This document shows positions 31,561 through 40,830 of a stretch of DNA of 64,000 bases, piece after piece. A model generated the notes under the pieces. It was not told the origin of the DNA. It did not search any database and saw only the letters and a list, made by a program, of their open reading frames with translations. The position numbers were made by a program, and so were the translations under genes. This DNA is from Hymenobacter sp. CRA2 (GTDB lineage: Bacteria; Bacteroidota; Bacteroidia; Cytophagales; Hymenobacteraceae). Positions within the stretch are counted from its first letter, which is position 1, and each line of letters begins with the position of its first letter. Location of the stretch: assembly GCF_002007105.1 (NCBI RefSeq), contig NZ_MVBC01000015.1:1-64000 (forward strand), in the 5' to 3' direction.

Positions 31561-34500
31561 TTATTCCACCACCAGGCGCTTGTTGACGGTGCCGGCCGGC
31601 GTGTTCAGCCGCACGGTGTACACGCCTTTGGCCAGGCCCGTGAGGGGCAGCGTCACGGCGTCGGTGGCGCGGGCGGGCAGGCTGCGGCGCAGCACGTGCT
31701 GGCCCAGCGCGTTGAGCACCGTCACGTCCAGCGCTTGCTGGCGCAGGCCGGCCGGCAGGGCCAGCGTGGCGCTGCCACGGGCCGGGTTGGGGTACAGGGC
31801 TACCTGGGCGCTGAGCTGGGCCGGGGCGGCGGCCAGCACGCGCTGCTGGGTGAGCAGCAGCGAGAAGCGCGCGTCGAGCGGGGCACCGGTGGTGGCGAAG
31901 CTGTAGCTGGCTTGTTGCTGCAGGTCCACGGCGGCGCCGGTCGCGGCGTCGCGCAGGTAGGCAAAGGTGCCGGCGGGCAGGTTCAGCAGCTCGCTGGCGC
32001 GCAGCGTGTAGGTGCCAGTCGGCAAGGCCTGCACGTACAGGCTCACCACGCGGTCGGCAGCCGTCAGCGGCGGCAGGGCATTCACCGACAGGCGCGTGGC
32101 CGCGTCGAGCTGCGAGGCCAGTACCAGCGAGCTGCCGGCCAGCAGCTTGTAAGCGTCCAGGGCCGGGTCGAAGCCCGCGGTGGCGCCGGCTTCGCAGTAC
32201 ACCACCGTCTCGTCGGCCGGGCCGGCGGCGCCGCGCAGCTCCAGGCGCACCAGCGGGCCGGTGATGGCGTTCGGGCGCTGGAACACGGGGCTTTCCTCGG
32301 GCGCCAGGCGCGCCGCGTTGGTGAAGCTCACCTGCCCGTTGCTGGTGCCGGGCGTGCTCACGCGCACGAAGAAGCCCTGGCCCAGGCCGATGACGTCCGT
32401 GCCGCCGTTGGTGCCGGCGCCGTTAGCCACGTAGCTGGAGTAGGTGCCGGCATAGGGGCCGGTGGAGCGGTACACGTACACGGCCGCGTCCACGTTCGAG
32501 CGGCCTACCAGGTCCCAGTCGAGGGGCGAGGGGTAGGGGTTGCCCAGCAGCTGCCAGCCCGATTCGGTCTGCGTGCCGCGCGTCAGGCCCGAGGCGGTGA
32601 TGGGGCCGTTGTTGAGCGTGCCCACGAAGTCCGGCGTCAGCCCGGCCGGGATGTTCACCGTGTAGCCGCGCGCCACGGTCAGCGGGTCGGCCAGCGCGGC
32701 GGGCGAGAAGAAGCCCCGGTCGAAGTCCTGCGGGGCGGGGTTGCCGCTGCTGGTCACGCGCGTTTCGTCGTAGCCGAACACGGTGGGGAAGGGCGTCACG
32801 CTGGTGGGCACCGGGGCCGTGTTGTAGGCCGGGTTCACCACGGGCGCGTAGCTGCCCACGGCCAGGTCGCCCACGGTCGAGCCGGTCACCGGCGCGGAGA
32901 AGTGGCGGTAGCCCGGGCCCGCGTTCAGGCTCGGGTCGATGTAGCGCTGCACCGTCACGTTGCCGAACACGGTGTTGTTGCCCAGGTTGAGCACGTGGGC
33001 CGTCCGGGCCGCCGTCGAGAGCAGTGTCAGGTTGCCCTGCGACACCAGGCTGCCCGTTAGGTTCAGGCTGCGCTGAATCCGCACGGGCGCATTGAGCACC
33101 ACCGCGCCGGTGTTGGTGGTCAGCACGTCAAACGTTGACGTGGTGCCGCTGATGGTCTGGTTGGCCGAGCCGGTAAAGCGAATCTCGCCCAGGTCGCTGC
33201 CGCTCGTGGTGCCGCCGTTGTTGGTGAAGTCACCGTTGACCTGCAGCAGCGCCCCCCGCCGGAACGTCAGGCTGGCGCCGCTCTGCAGCGTCACGTTGTT
33301 GGCAAACTGCGGGTTGCTCACCACCGGGTCGTTGGCCACGTCCGGAATGGTCACGTTGTCGGTAGCCGTCGGTACCTGTGCGGGCAGCCAGTTGCCGGCC
33401 GTGCCCCAGTCGGTGCTCACGGCGCCGGTCCACGTCAGCCCCGCCGTGATAATCGGGCCGGGCGTGAGGAAGGCGGCCAGGCCCGTCAGGTTGGTGCCCG
33501 AGCCGATGCGGCCCACCGCCGTAGCGGCACCGGAAGCCAGGTCCACGGTGTACAGGTTGTCGGTGGCGGCGGCCACGCCGCCGGGAGTGGCCACCAGGAA
33601 GGCCGAGTTGGCAGGCGCCGCCGGGTTGCTCAGGTCGCTGTACACGTCAAACTCCACGCCGTTGGGGTTGATGAAAATCCCCGTTGGGCCCTGGTCCACG
33701 TAGGTACCGGCGTTGGCGTTGGTGGAGCGCAGCAGCACGTTGCGGGCCTGGTCGTAGCCGTAGAGCGTGGTGCCGGTGTTGACGTTGTTGTCGTTGTTGG
33801 TGTAAGCCACGCCCGAAAGGGCGGGTACGCCGCTCGGGTTGGTCAGCTGGGTATCCACCGTTACGGCCCCGGTGGTCGGGTTCACGCGCAGGTTGGTGCG
33901 CGTCGAGGCCGATACTACCCGGATGAGGTCCACGGTCGGGTTGAAATCGAAGCCAATGGCCGTGGCGGCCCCGCCCAGCGCCATGCTGTTGAGGGCGCCC
34001 ACGGCCGTCAGGGCGCCAGTGGTCAGGCTGAGCGTGTACAGCTGGCCTTGTTGGGTGCTGGCGTCGTAGCCCAGGGCGTACAGCTCGCCGGTGGCCGGCC
34101 GGAAATCAGCCCCCACCAGCACCTGCGCAGCCGGCAGCCCGGTGATGTTCACCGCCGTGCGAATCACCGTCGGGTTGCCTGAGTCAAACGACACCAGGTT
34201 GCCACCGGCCACGCCGTAGAGCAGGCGGCCCGTCAGCGCCGCCGAGGCATCGGCGCCGCTCAGCTGAGCCGCCACGTCGCGCACCAGAATGCCTTGGCCA
34301 ATGGTGCCTACCTGGTTGGTAGCGCCCGTGGCCAGGTCCAGCGTAAACAGGCTGCTGTTGGTCGTGTTGCCGCCCACATTGCTCACCACGAAGGCCAGGT
34401 TCGCCAGCGTGCTGCGGTCGAAGTAAATATCCAGGTCCACCAGGGCGTTGGCCGGGTTGATGGCCAGTCCGGTGTTGCCCACCACGTTGAGCGTGCCTGC

Positions 34501-35973
34501 ATTGGGCGGGTTCTGAATGGCCAGCGCGCTGCGCGCCTCGTCGATGTCGTAAAGCGTGGTGCTGGTGCTGCCGGGGTAGCTGTTGGTGTAGCCCACCGCG
34601 CCGATGCGGGCCCGCGTAGAGTCGGCGGCGTAAGCCAGCTGGCCGTCGGTGGCGGCCAGAGCGCCGTTGTTGGGGTTCAGGCGCAGGTTAGCCCGGTTGG
34701 TGCTCGTAACGCGGATGCGGTCCACCGTCGGGTTGAAGTCGAAGCCGATGTTGTCGGTAGCGCCGCCCAACTCCAGCCGGATGGCCGCGCCCACGGCCGT
34801 GGCCACGCCCGTGCCCGGATCGATGGTGTACAGCTGGGTGTTGGCGCCGCTGGTGGCCGCGTCGTAGCCCAGGCCGAACAGCTGGCCGGTATTGGGGCGG
34901 AAGTCGGTGCCCACGATGGTCTGCCCGGCCGTTACCCCGCTCAGCGCCACGGCCGTGTTGATGTAGCCCGGCGTGCCCGAGTAGAAGGAGAGCAGCGTGT
35001 TGTTGGTGTTCAGCGCGTAGAGCAGCTGCCCGCTCGGCGCCGGCGCCGTGCGGTCGATGCGGATGGCAATGTCGGTGATGCCCACGCCCGTCCCGTTGAT
35101 GGCCCCGGCCAGGGTAGTAGCCCCGGTAGTCAGGTTCAGGCGGTAGAGCAGCGAAATGAAGGAGCCGCCCTGTACCTGGTTCACGTTCAGGTAAGCCTGC
35201 TGGTCGTTGACGCCGAAGTTGATGATGTCCAGGTCGGTGCTGGCGCCGGGCGCGTTGATGGGCGTAGGGTTGCCGCCGGCCTGCGGGTTCAGCACCGCCG
35301 CGGTGTTCTGCGTACCTGCGTTGGGCGGGTTCTGCGTCAGCAGCAGGGAGCGTTGCTCATCCACGGTGTAGAGCGTGGTGCTGGCCGCCCCAATGAAGGA
35401 GTTAGTGTAGGCCGCCGCGCCCACGTAGGGGTTCTGCCCGGCGTTGGCATCCGCAGCCGCAAAGGCCAGCGTGCCGTCCGTCGTCACGGCCCCGGTAGTG
35501 GGGTGCAGGCGGTAGTTGGCGTCGTTGGTGCTGACGACGCGGATGCGGTCCACCGTTGGGTTAAAGTCGAAGCCGATGCGTTCCGCGCTGCTGCCCAGGG
35601 CCAGCGACATGACGGCGCCCACGGGCGTAGCCGCGGCCGTCGTTTGGTTGATGACGTAAAGCTGGGCGTTGGCGGTGGTCAGCGCGCTGTTGTAGCCCAG
35701 GGCGTACAGCTCGCCGGTGGCGGGCCGGAAATCCAGGCCCACCAGCGTTTGGCCGGTCGCGACGCCGGCAATGGCTACGCGCGTCTGGGAGGTGAACGGG
35801 CTGGCCAGGTTGACCGAGGTCAAATCGGTGCCCGACAGGCCAAATACCGTCTGGGCATTGGCCACCGCGGGCGCGGCCAGCGTCAGGAACAGCGCGCCGC
35901 CCAGCAGCCCCAGGGAGCGGCGAAACGCAGGCGACAGCGGACGGGAAGAAAACCGCAGTAAGGGTGTGGGCAT
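31561..35973 (-). CDS. Large DUF4394 repeat protein with T9SS sorting domain
   Basis: A 1470-residue secreted protein. A signal peptide ending AAPAVANA (residues 25-40) is followed by three DUF4394 units of about 270 residues each, each containing LVGLDFRPATGELYALGY- and GFDFNPTVDRIRVVS-type lines. Then comes a beta-solenoid-like region (WTGAVSTDWGTAGNWLPAQ) and, at the end, a type IX secretion type A sorting domain (VALYPNPARGSATLALP through GLAKGVYTVRLNTPAG). It is exported to the cell surface or medium. The repeats are internally similar, which should make the gene prone to recombination. First gene of an operon with the PID-CTERM protein. Function unknown. Confidence 0.9.
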   Translation of the reverse strand: MPTPLLRFSSRPLSPAFRRSLGLLGGALFLTLAAPAVANAQTVFGLSGTDLTSVNLASPFTSQTRVAIAGVATGQTLVGLDFRPATGELYALGYNSALTTANAQLYVINQTTAAATPVGAVMSLALGSSAERIGFDFNPTVDRIRVVSTNDANYRLHPTTGAVTTDGTLAFAAADANAGQNPYVGAAAYTNSFIGAASTTLYTVDEQRSLLLTQNPPNAGTQNTAAVLNPQAGGNPTPINAPGASTDLDIINFGVNDQQAYLNVNQVQGGSFISLLYRLNLTTGATTLAGAINGTGVGITDIAIRIDRTAPAPSGQLLYALNTNNTLLSFYSGTPGYINTAVALSGVTAGQTIVGTDFRPNTGQLFGLGYDAATSGANTQLYTIDPGTGVATAVGAAIRLELGGATDNIGFDFNPTVDRIRVTSTNRANLRLNPNNGALAATDGQLAYAADSTRARIGAVGYTNSYPGSTSTTLYDIDEARSALAIQNPPNAGTLNVVGNTGLAINPANALVDLDIYFDRSTLANLAFVVSNVGGNTTNSSLFTLDLATGATNQVGTIGQGILVRDVAAQLSGADASAALTGRLLYGVAGGNLVSFDSGNPTVIRTAVNITGLPAAQVLVGADFRPATGELYALGYDASTQQGQLYTLSLTTGALTAVGALNSMALGGAATAIGFDFNPTVDLIRVVSASTRTNLRVNPTTGAVTVDTQLTNPSGVPALSGVAYTNNDNNVNTGTTLYGYDQARNVLLRSTNANAGTYVDQGPTGIFINPNGVEFDVYSDLSNPAAPANSAFLVATPGGVAAATDNLYTVDLASGAATAVGRIGSGTNLTGLAAFLTPGPIITAGLTWTGAVSTDWGTAGNWLPAQVPTATDNVTIPDVANDPVVSNPQFANNVTLQSGASLTFRRGALLQVNGDFTNNGGTTSGSDLGEIRFTGSANQTISGTTSTFDVLTTNTGAVVLNAPVRIQRSLNLTGSLVSQGNLTLLSTAARTAHVLNLGNNTVFGNVTVQRYIDPSLNAGPGYRHFSAPVTGSTVGDLAVGSYAPVVNPAYNTAPVPTSVTPFPTVFGYDETRVTSSGNPAPQDFDRGFFSPAALADPLTVARGYTVNIPAGLTPDFVGTLNNGPITASGLTRGTQTESGWQLLGNPYPSPLDWDLVGRSNVDAAVYVYRSTGPYAGTYSSYVANGAGTNGGTDVIGLGQGFFVRVSTPGTSNGQVSFTNAARLAPEESPVFQRPNAITGPLVRLELRGAAGPADETVVYCEAGATAGFDPALDAYKLLAGSSLVLASQLDAATRLSVNALPPLTAADRVVSLYVQALPTGTYTLRASELLNLPAGTFAYLRDAATGAAVDLQQQASYSFATTGAPLDARFSLLLTQQRVLAAAPAQLSAQVALYPNPARGSATLALPAGLRQQALDVTVLNALGQHVLRRSLPARATDAVTLPLTGLAKGVYTVRLNTPAGTVNKRLVVE

Positions 35974-36317
35974 AAGCTAAGATGAGGTTTGGTGAAATAG
36001 GAAAGTGCACACAAGGAGCAGCCCTGAAGCCGGGCCAAGCCGGACAAGCATACGCGGGCGAGTGGGCGGGTGGATTGAATAATTTCGTTAAAACTACATT
36101 AAAAATTAAATGAGTGCATTGCTGGCTTCCGCTGTGCTTTTCTGTTGTTAGAGGGACTTTCCGCTAAGTGGTTGGCCAGCCACCACTGTCGGTTTTGAGG
36201 CCGTCAGAAGCCGGTTATTCGCATCGGTATTTGGGAGAAGAACCCCGTTTTCTGAGCTTCGCCCCCGAAATGCTTGTCTGCTCACTGCTCCTAGGTTCCG
36301 CCCACCGGCCGTTTTCC
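35974..36317. other. Divergent intergenic region
   Basis: This gap separates the DUF4394 gene (minus) from the DUF2490 gene (plus). The part from 36070 to 36120 is markedly AT-rich and is probably where both promoters lie, but I find no clean TTG/TAnnTTTG pair. I see no RNA gene here. Confidence 0.5.
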
Positions 36318-37115
36318 ATGTGCACATCACGAATCGTAACGGGCTTTGCCACGGCGCTGCTGACGGCCGCTGGCGGCACCGCCGTAGCCCAGAGGCCGGC
36401 CAATGCGCCGCAGCCCTGGGGCACCTGGGGCATATTTACGTTGCTGCTGCCCGGCAACACGGAGCACAAATGGGGTGGCTACGCCGAAGTGCAGGCCCGC
36501 TCCAACGGGCTGCTGCGCCAGTACTTCTACCACGAAGTGAAGGCCGGCGTGAGCTACGACCTCGACCCCAACTTTACATTCATGGTGGCTGGCGGCCGCT
36601 ACAGCACCTCGGATTACCAGGACCTGGGTACCGGCCCGCTCAACGTGGAAAAACGCCTGTGGGAACAGCTGGTGCTCAACCAGTACATGAAGCGCCTGAA
36701 AGTGGAGCACCGCTACCGTGTGGAGCAGCGCTGGTTCAGCTACCGCGGCGACAGCACTGGCTTCCGCCAACGGCTGCGCTACCGCCTCAATGCCTTCCTG
36801 CCGCTCAACGCGCCCACCATCACGGCCAAAACCTTCTTTCTCTCGGCCTACGACGAGATATTTCTAAACCCGAAAGGGCCGGTGTTTGAGCGCAACCGCG
36901 TGTACGCCGGCATCGGGTACCAGTTCAATAAGCACGTGGTGTTGCAGCTTGGCTGGGTTAATCAGGCCAACTACAACGTGGCCACCGTGCGGCAAGGCCA
37001 GTACGTGCCGCAGAACACCGCCGCCAAAAACAACGTGGTGCTATCGGTGATGTACCGGCTGGCGCACCGCACCACGGCCGAGGCGCCCGAGCGGCTCCCT
37101 TCCCAGCAGGACTAG
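36318..37115 (+). CDS. DUF2490 family outer-membrane barrel-like protein
   Basis: A 265-residue exported protein. A signal peptide (ending AAGGTAVAQ) precedes a set of amphipathic strands with alternating aromatic residues: GGYAEVQARSNGLLRQYFYH, HRYRVEQRWF, FRQRLRYRLNAFLPL and a terminal VVLSVMYRL. This is the DUF2490 pattern, a small beta-barrel of the outer membrane, function unknown. The ATG at 36318 is chosen from the signal peptide. It is divergent from the DUF4394 operon. Confidence 0.85.
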   Translation: MCTSRIVTGFATALLTAAGGTAVAQRPANAPQPWGTWGIFTLLLPGNTEHKWGGYAEVQARSNGLLRQYFYHEVKAGVSYDLDPNFTFMVAGGRYSTSDYQDLGTGPLNVEKRLWEQLVLNQYMKRLKVEHRYRVEQRWFSYRGDSTGFRQRLRYRLNAFLPLNAPTITAKTFFLSAYDEIFLNPKGPVFERNRVYAGIGYQFNKHVVLQLGWVNQANYNVATVRQGQYVPQNTAAKNNVVLSVMYRLAHRTTAEAPERLPSQQD

Positions 37116-37286
37116 GTACTGCTACGGCTGTTAAAGCGGCTGATTAGGTGATGAGTAGCGCCAGCTCAGGCCGGGCTTCCCAAAATGGAACGAGCCGACA
37201 CCCCGCTATTCCGTAGGAGCTGCCTACATTTCTGCCGCCTGCGAGCCGCCGCTGGGCCTCATTGCGCTGCTATCACCCGCCTGCTT

Positions 37287-37706
37287 ATGTCTGCTATCAA
37301 ACGATTTGCTACCGCCCGCTGGCTGGGCCGCGGCACCGATGGAGCCGGCCAGCTCACCACCAGCAGCACCGTGCTGCAGGAAGCCCGCTACAGCTACCAC
37401 ACGCGCTTCGCCGACGGAGTGGGCACCAACCCCGAGGAGCTGATTGCGGCCGCCCACGCGGGTTGCTTCGCCATGAAGCTGGCCTTCAATCTGCAAACGG
37501 CCGGCTTTACGCCCACGTTCATCGACGCGCGCTGCGAAGTGGTGCTGCACGAAGGCTGCATCACCGAGTCCAACCTGACCGTTGATGCCGCCGTGCCGGG
37601 GCTTTCGCCCGAGCGGTTTCAGGCCCTCGTCGACGACGCCCAGCAGAACTGCCCGGTGTCGAAAGTGCTGCGGGCCAATATCCGCTGCACCGCCCAGCTG
37701 ACTTAA
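37287..37706 (+). CDS. OsmC family peroxiredoxin-like protein
   Basis: A 139-residue OsmC/Ohr-superfamily protein. Both redox cysteines are present: Cys60 in AAAHAGCFAMKL and Cys122 in AQQNCPVSKVL. Members reduce organic hydroperoxides with thiol or lipoyl donors in the cytoplasm. The Cys spacing and short N terminus place it in the OsmC rather than Ohr branch. The ATG at 37287 is chosen; the upstream frame is poorly coding. No adjacent OhrR-type regulator. Confidence 0.9.
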   Translation: MSAIKRFATARWLGRGTDGAGQLTTSSTVLQEARYSYHTRFADGVGTNPEELIAAAHAGCFAMKLAFNLQTAGFTPTFIDARCEVVLHEGCITESNLTVDAAVPGLSPERFQALVDDAQQNCPVSKVLRANIRCTAQLT

Positions 37707-37762
37707 CCGCCTCCCTGGCGCCACACCAGCCGCCAACTTGCAGCCCTGCGCCTGGCGGCGAC

Positions 37763-38284
37763 TTACCCGGCCGGCTCCACTCGCACGGCGTCGCCTACCC
37801 GGATGCGGCCGCCCTGCACGATGCGGGCCGTGAGGCCGCCGTGCCCGCGCATGGCGTTGTAGCCGCCGGGGCCCAGCTCTTCTTCCATGCGCGAGCAGGG
37901 GTGGCACTCCCCGGTGATTTCCAGCACCACATCCGCGCCGATGCGTACGCGGCGGTTTTTCAACGACAGCAGGTTCAGCCCGCTGACGGCCAGGTTGCGC
38001 CGTAGCCGGCCGAGCGCTACCGGCTCAGGCAAGCCCAGGTAGCCCGCCACGGCAGCCAGGTGCTCGTGCTGAATCAGCGTAATCTGGCGCTTGCCGCCGG
38101 GCTTGATGCGGGCGTGGTCGCCTACCAGATGCGCGTCGGTCAGCGCCTCTACTTCCTCGACGGAGGCCAGCGGCTCGCGCCGGCGCGGGCGCACCCCAAC
38201 CCACTCTACCCGCCCGGTTTGGGGCAGGGTAGCCAGCAGCCGGGCCACCACTGATTTATCGTCGCCGAAGAAGGGAAAAGCCAT
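37763..38284 (-). CDS. MOSC domain-containing protein
   Basis: A 173-residue MOSC protein. The family core is clear: RRNLAVSGLNLLSLKNRRVRIG and the cysteine-bearing GECHPCSRMEEELGPGGYNA, then RGHGGLTARIVQGGRI. MOSC proteins bind sulphur or molybdenum cofactor and some reduce N-hydroxylated compounds. A short N-terminal part (RVEWVGVRPRRREPL) is the typical lead-in. The start codon is only two bases downstream of 13 heptanucleotide repeats, so expression may vary with repeat number. It follows the VIT1-type gene on the same strand by 116 bases. Confidence 0.88.
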   Translation of the reverse strand: MAFPFFGDDKSVVARLLATLPQTGRVEWVGVRPRRREPLASVEEVEALTDAHLVGDHARIKPGGKRQITLIQHEHLAAVAGYLGLPEPVALGRLRRNLAVSGLNLLSLKNRRVRIGADVVLEITGECHPCSRMEEELGPGGYNAMRGHGGLTARIVQGGRIRVGDAVRVEPAG

Positions 38285-38286
38285 AA

Positions 38287-38377
38287 AATGAAGAATGAAG
38301 AATGAAGAATGAAGAATGAAGAATGAAGAATGAAGAATGAAGAATGAAGAATGAAGAATGAAGAATGAAGAATGAAG
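38287..38377. repeat. Thirteen perfect heptanucleotide repeats
   Basis: AATGAAG is repeated 13 times without error (91 bp). On the minus strand this is CTTCATT x13, ending two bases before the ATG of the MOSC gene. Perfect copies of a 7-bp unit are prone to slippage. The array lies in the gap between the VIT1-type and MOSC genes. Confidence 0.95.
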
Positions 38378-38400
38378 AAGCTAGCCTAAACGCCCATTGC

Positions 38401-39105
38401 TCATTCTATTAAACTGGCCACGCCGTAAGCCGCGGCGGCCGCTACCGCTCCGATAGCGGCCATTTTCAGGGCGCCCCACACGGGTGGCTGGCCCGTCATA
38501 CGGCTTCTGAAGTAGCCGAACACCAGCAGGCACAGCAGCGTGATGAGGGCCGACCACAGCAGGCCCTCGGCGGGAGTAGAGGTAAAAAAGTAGGCACTCA
38601 GCGGTATCAGCCCGCCCGCAGCGTAAGCCAGCCCGATGGTGGCGGCGCTGTTGCGCGCGCGGCGTGGGTCGGGCTCTTCCAAGCCCAGTTCGTACTTCAT
38701 CATAAACTTCACCCACTGGTCGCGGTCGGCCGTCAGCTCGCGCATGGCCAGCTCCTGCGTGGCCGGCGAGAGGCCCATATCCGCCAGCAACTCCTGCACC
38801 TCGGCGCGCTCCACGTGGGGTACTTCGTCCACCTCGCGGTATTCGCGCTGCAGCTCAGCGGCGTAGTGGTCCAGCTCGGTGCGGCCCGAAAGGTACCCGC
38901 CCAGCCCCATGGCAATGGAGCCAGCCACGATTTCGGCCAGTCCCGCCGTAATCACCAGTTCCGACGACTGTACGGCCCCGCTCAGCCCGGCGGCCAGCGC
39001 AAAAGGCACCGTGAGCCCGTCGGAGAGGCCAATGACGATGTCCTGCAGCAGGGCGGAGCTGGTGAGGTGTTCTTCGGGGTGGGGGTGCTGGTGGTGGGCC
39101 GACAT
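38401..39105 (-). CDS. VIT1/CCC1 family iron or manganese transporter
   Basis: A 234-residue membrane protein of the VIT1/CCC1 family. The first helix carries the signature LLQDIVIGLSDGLTVPFALA, and the second and later helices follow (GLAEIVAGSIAMGLGGYLSG, then three C-terminal helices). A hydrophilic stretch of acidic residues (REYREVDEVPHVERAEVQEL) is the metal-binding region between helices 2 and 3. A His-rich N terminus (HHQHPHPEEH) may bind metal. It exports or stores Fe(II) or Mn(II) across the inner membrane. Divergent from a Dps-family gene and followed by the MOSC gene. Confidence 0.9.
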   Translation of the reverse strand: MSAHHQHPHPEEHLTSSALLQDIVIGLSDGLTVPFALAAGLSGAVQSSELVITAGLAEIVAGSIAMGLGGYLSGRTELDHYAAELQREYREVDEVPHVERAEVQELLADMGLSPATQELAMRELTADRDQWVKFMMKYELGLEEPDPRRARNSAATIGLAYAAGGLIPLSAYFFTSTPAEGLLWSALITLLCLLVFGYFRSRMTGQPPVWGALKMAAIGAVAAAAAYGVASLIE

Positions 39106-39281
39106 GAGCAGCTGCGGGAAAGAAAAATCGGGCGGCGGGCGCGGCTAAATATACGGCCTGACCTCAACCCCGGGCGGATGCTTGGCGTAATGCCGACAGG
39201 TGCGGCGCTTCCGGGCAGCCGCGCCCGGCCCGACAACGGGCCTTTCCGAATTACACCGCACCACTTCGTTTTACCCTACTC

Positions 39282-40016
39282 ATGGCAACCAAAGCCACCT
39301 CCGCTAAGAAAGCCCCTGCCGCTCCGGCTCCGCGCGTAGCCGCCGCTAAAAAAGCCGCTGCCGCCTCCGATGGCCGCGCCGATACCGCCAAAGCCCCCGA
39401 CGCCGCCGATATCGACGCGCCGGTGCGCCCCGCCGACCGCAACCAGCCGCTGGTGCAGCCCATTCTCAACCAGCAGCGCGACGCCGTGGCCCCGCTCCAG
39501 AAGTTCGGTACCGTGGCCCAGCGCCTGCCCATCGGCCTGAGCGAGCAGGTGCGCCAGGAAAGCGTAACCATGCTGAACCAGCTGTTGGCCGATACCATCA
39601 CCCTGCGTGATATGTACAAGAAACACCACTGGCAAGTGGTGGGCCCCACGTTCTATCAGCTGCACCTGCTCTACGACAAGCACTACGAGGAGCAGAGCGA
39701 GCTGGTCGATACCATTGCCGAGCGCATCCAGATCCTGGGCGGTGTGGCCGTGGCCATGGCCGCCGACGTGGCCGAGTTGACCAGCATTCCGCGCCCGCCC
39801 AAGGACCGCGAAGAGGCCCCCGTGCAGGTGTCGCGCCTGCTGGAGGCCCACCAGATCATGCTCAAAAACTGCCACGACTTCGCCAAGCGCGCGGATGATT
39901 CCGGCGACGATGGCACCAACGACCTCGTCGTGAGCGACGTAATGCGCACCAACGAAATGCAGGTGTGGTTTGTGTCGGAGCACGTGGTGAACACCCCGCT
40001 GGCCAAAGCTGAATAA
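39282..40016 (+). CDS. dps: Dps family DNA-protection and iron-storage protein
   Basis: A 244-residue Dps-family protein. The four-helix ferritin-like core has the ferroxidase signature DMYKKHHWQVVGPTFYQLHL followed by LYDKHYEEQ. A 60-residue Ala/Lys/Pro-rich N-terminal tail (KKAPAAPAPRVAAAKKAAAA) extends it well beyond the usual 160-180 residues and probably binds DNA. It oxidises Fe(II) and stores it inside a 12-subunit shell. Divergent from the VIT1-type transporter and followed on the opposite strand by a low-affinity iron permease, so the neighbourhood is dedicated to iron. Confidence 0.9.
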   Translation: MATKATSAKKAPAAPAPRVAAAKKAAAASDGRADTAKAPDAADIDAPVRPADRNQPLVQPILNQQRDAVAPLQKFGTVAQRLPIGLSEQVRQESVTMLNQLLADTITLRDMYKKHHWQVVGPTFYQLHLLYDKHYEEQSELVDTIAERIQILGGVAVAMAADVAELTSIPRPPKDREEAPVQVSRLLEAHQIMLKNCHDFAKRADDSGDDGTNDLVVSDVMRTNEMQVWFVSEHVVNTPLAKAE

Positions 40017-40107
40017 GCACCTTTCTCCTTACCTCCAAACGTCAGCGCGGCGGCTTTCCTACCCGGGAGAGCCGCCGCGTCGGTGTATAGCCACCCTGTG
40101 CGGGCAG

Positions 40108-40593
40108 TTACGTGCGGTGCTTGTGCAGCTGCTTTTCGGCGTGGTTTTCCTCGGCTTCTTCCACCGTGTGGGTGCGGCCCAGGTCGTTATCCTGCTGGGC
40201 TTTTTCGGCCAGCAGGCAGTAAAACTGGTGCAGCAGCGCAATTTCTTCTTCCGTGAAGTCCTGCGCGTTAATCAGACGGTTGCTGGCGCCCTTGGTGGCG
40301 GCAATCAGTTCGTTGAGCTTCAGGTGAAGCACCAGCGAATCCTTGTTTTGCCCGCGCTGAATCAAGAACACCATCAGGAAGGTGATGATGGTCGTGCCCG
40401 TATTGATGACGAGCTGCCAATTCTCAGAATAATGGAACAGGGGCCCCGTAACGGCCCAGGCCAGCACCGTGCCCAGCGCCAGCAGGAAGGCACTCGTCGA
40501 GCCGGACCATTGGGTAATGGCTTGCGCGATGCGCTGAAAAAAGGACCTGTGGTGCTGCAAGCCCAGCTCCTGGAAGGCCTCCTTGGTTTTCAT
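40108..40593 (-). CDS. Low-affinity iron permease family protein
   Basis: A 161-residue membrane protein. Two helices (AFLLALGTVLAWAVTGPL and INTGTTIITFLMVFLIQ) surround the family motif WQLVINTGTTIITFLM, with QRGQNKDSLVLHLKLNELI after. This matches bacterial Fet4-like low-affinity iron permease domain proteins. The cytoplasmic tail is charged and ends His-Lys-rich (HAEKQLHKHRT). The start is the ATG at 40593; the longer frame reads through the tRNA promoter region. Transport of iron is the family assumption and is not proven for the short bacterial forms. Confidence 0.82.
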   Translation of the reverse strand: MKTKEAFQELGLQHHRSFFQRIAQAITQWSGSTSAFLLALGTVLAWAVTGPLFHYSENWQLVINTGTTIITFLMVFLIQRGQNKDSLVLHLKLNELIAATKGASNRLINAQDFTEEEIALLHQFYCLLAEKAQQDNDLGRTHTVEEAEENHAEKQLHKHRT

Positions 40594-40737
40594 AAAAGGG
40601 GTGTGGAAAGGCGGCAGATAAAGACCGGCAACTTCGGCAAAGGGTGTGAAGGCGGCATGAAAGCCGGGCCGCTGGTAATTTTTATCCCTGATAACCTTAT
40701 GTATACGCGCCAGAAGGCAGAAATCCGCGTGCTGGGC

Positions 40738-40768
40738 TTGCAACGCCACCAAGCATCTACTACTTTTG
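40738..40768 (+). promoter_or_regulatory. Promoter of tRNA-Leu
   Basis: TTG at 40738-40740 and TACTTTTG at 40761-40768 are 20 bases apart, a close match to the Bacteroidota primary-sigma consensus. The -7 element ends 62 bases before the tRNA 5' end. Confidence 0.75.
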
Positions 40769-40830
40769 TCGCCACTTCGCCACCCTCGACGGCGGAGCGG
40801 GCGCTGCCAGCAGCGTCGATTATGTGTTCT

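Noticed and set aside
38287-38377. Heptanucleotide array as coding sequence or CRISPR
   Set aside because: There are no spacers, and reading frames through it stop quickly outside the array; it is a simple-sequence repeat.
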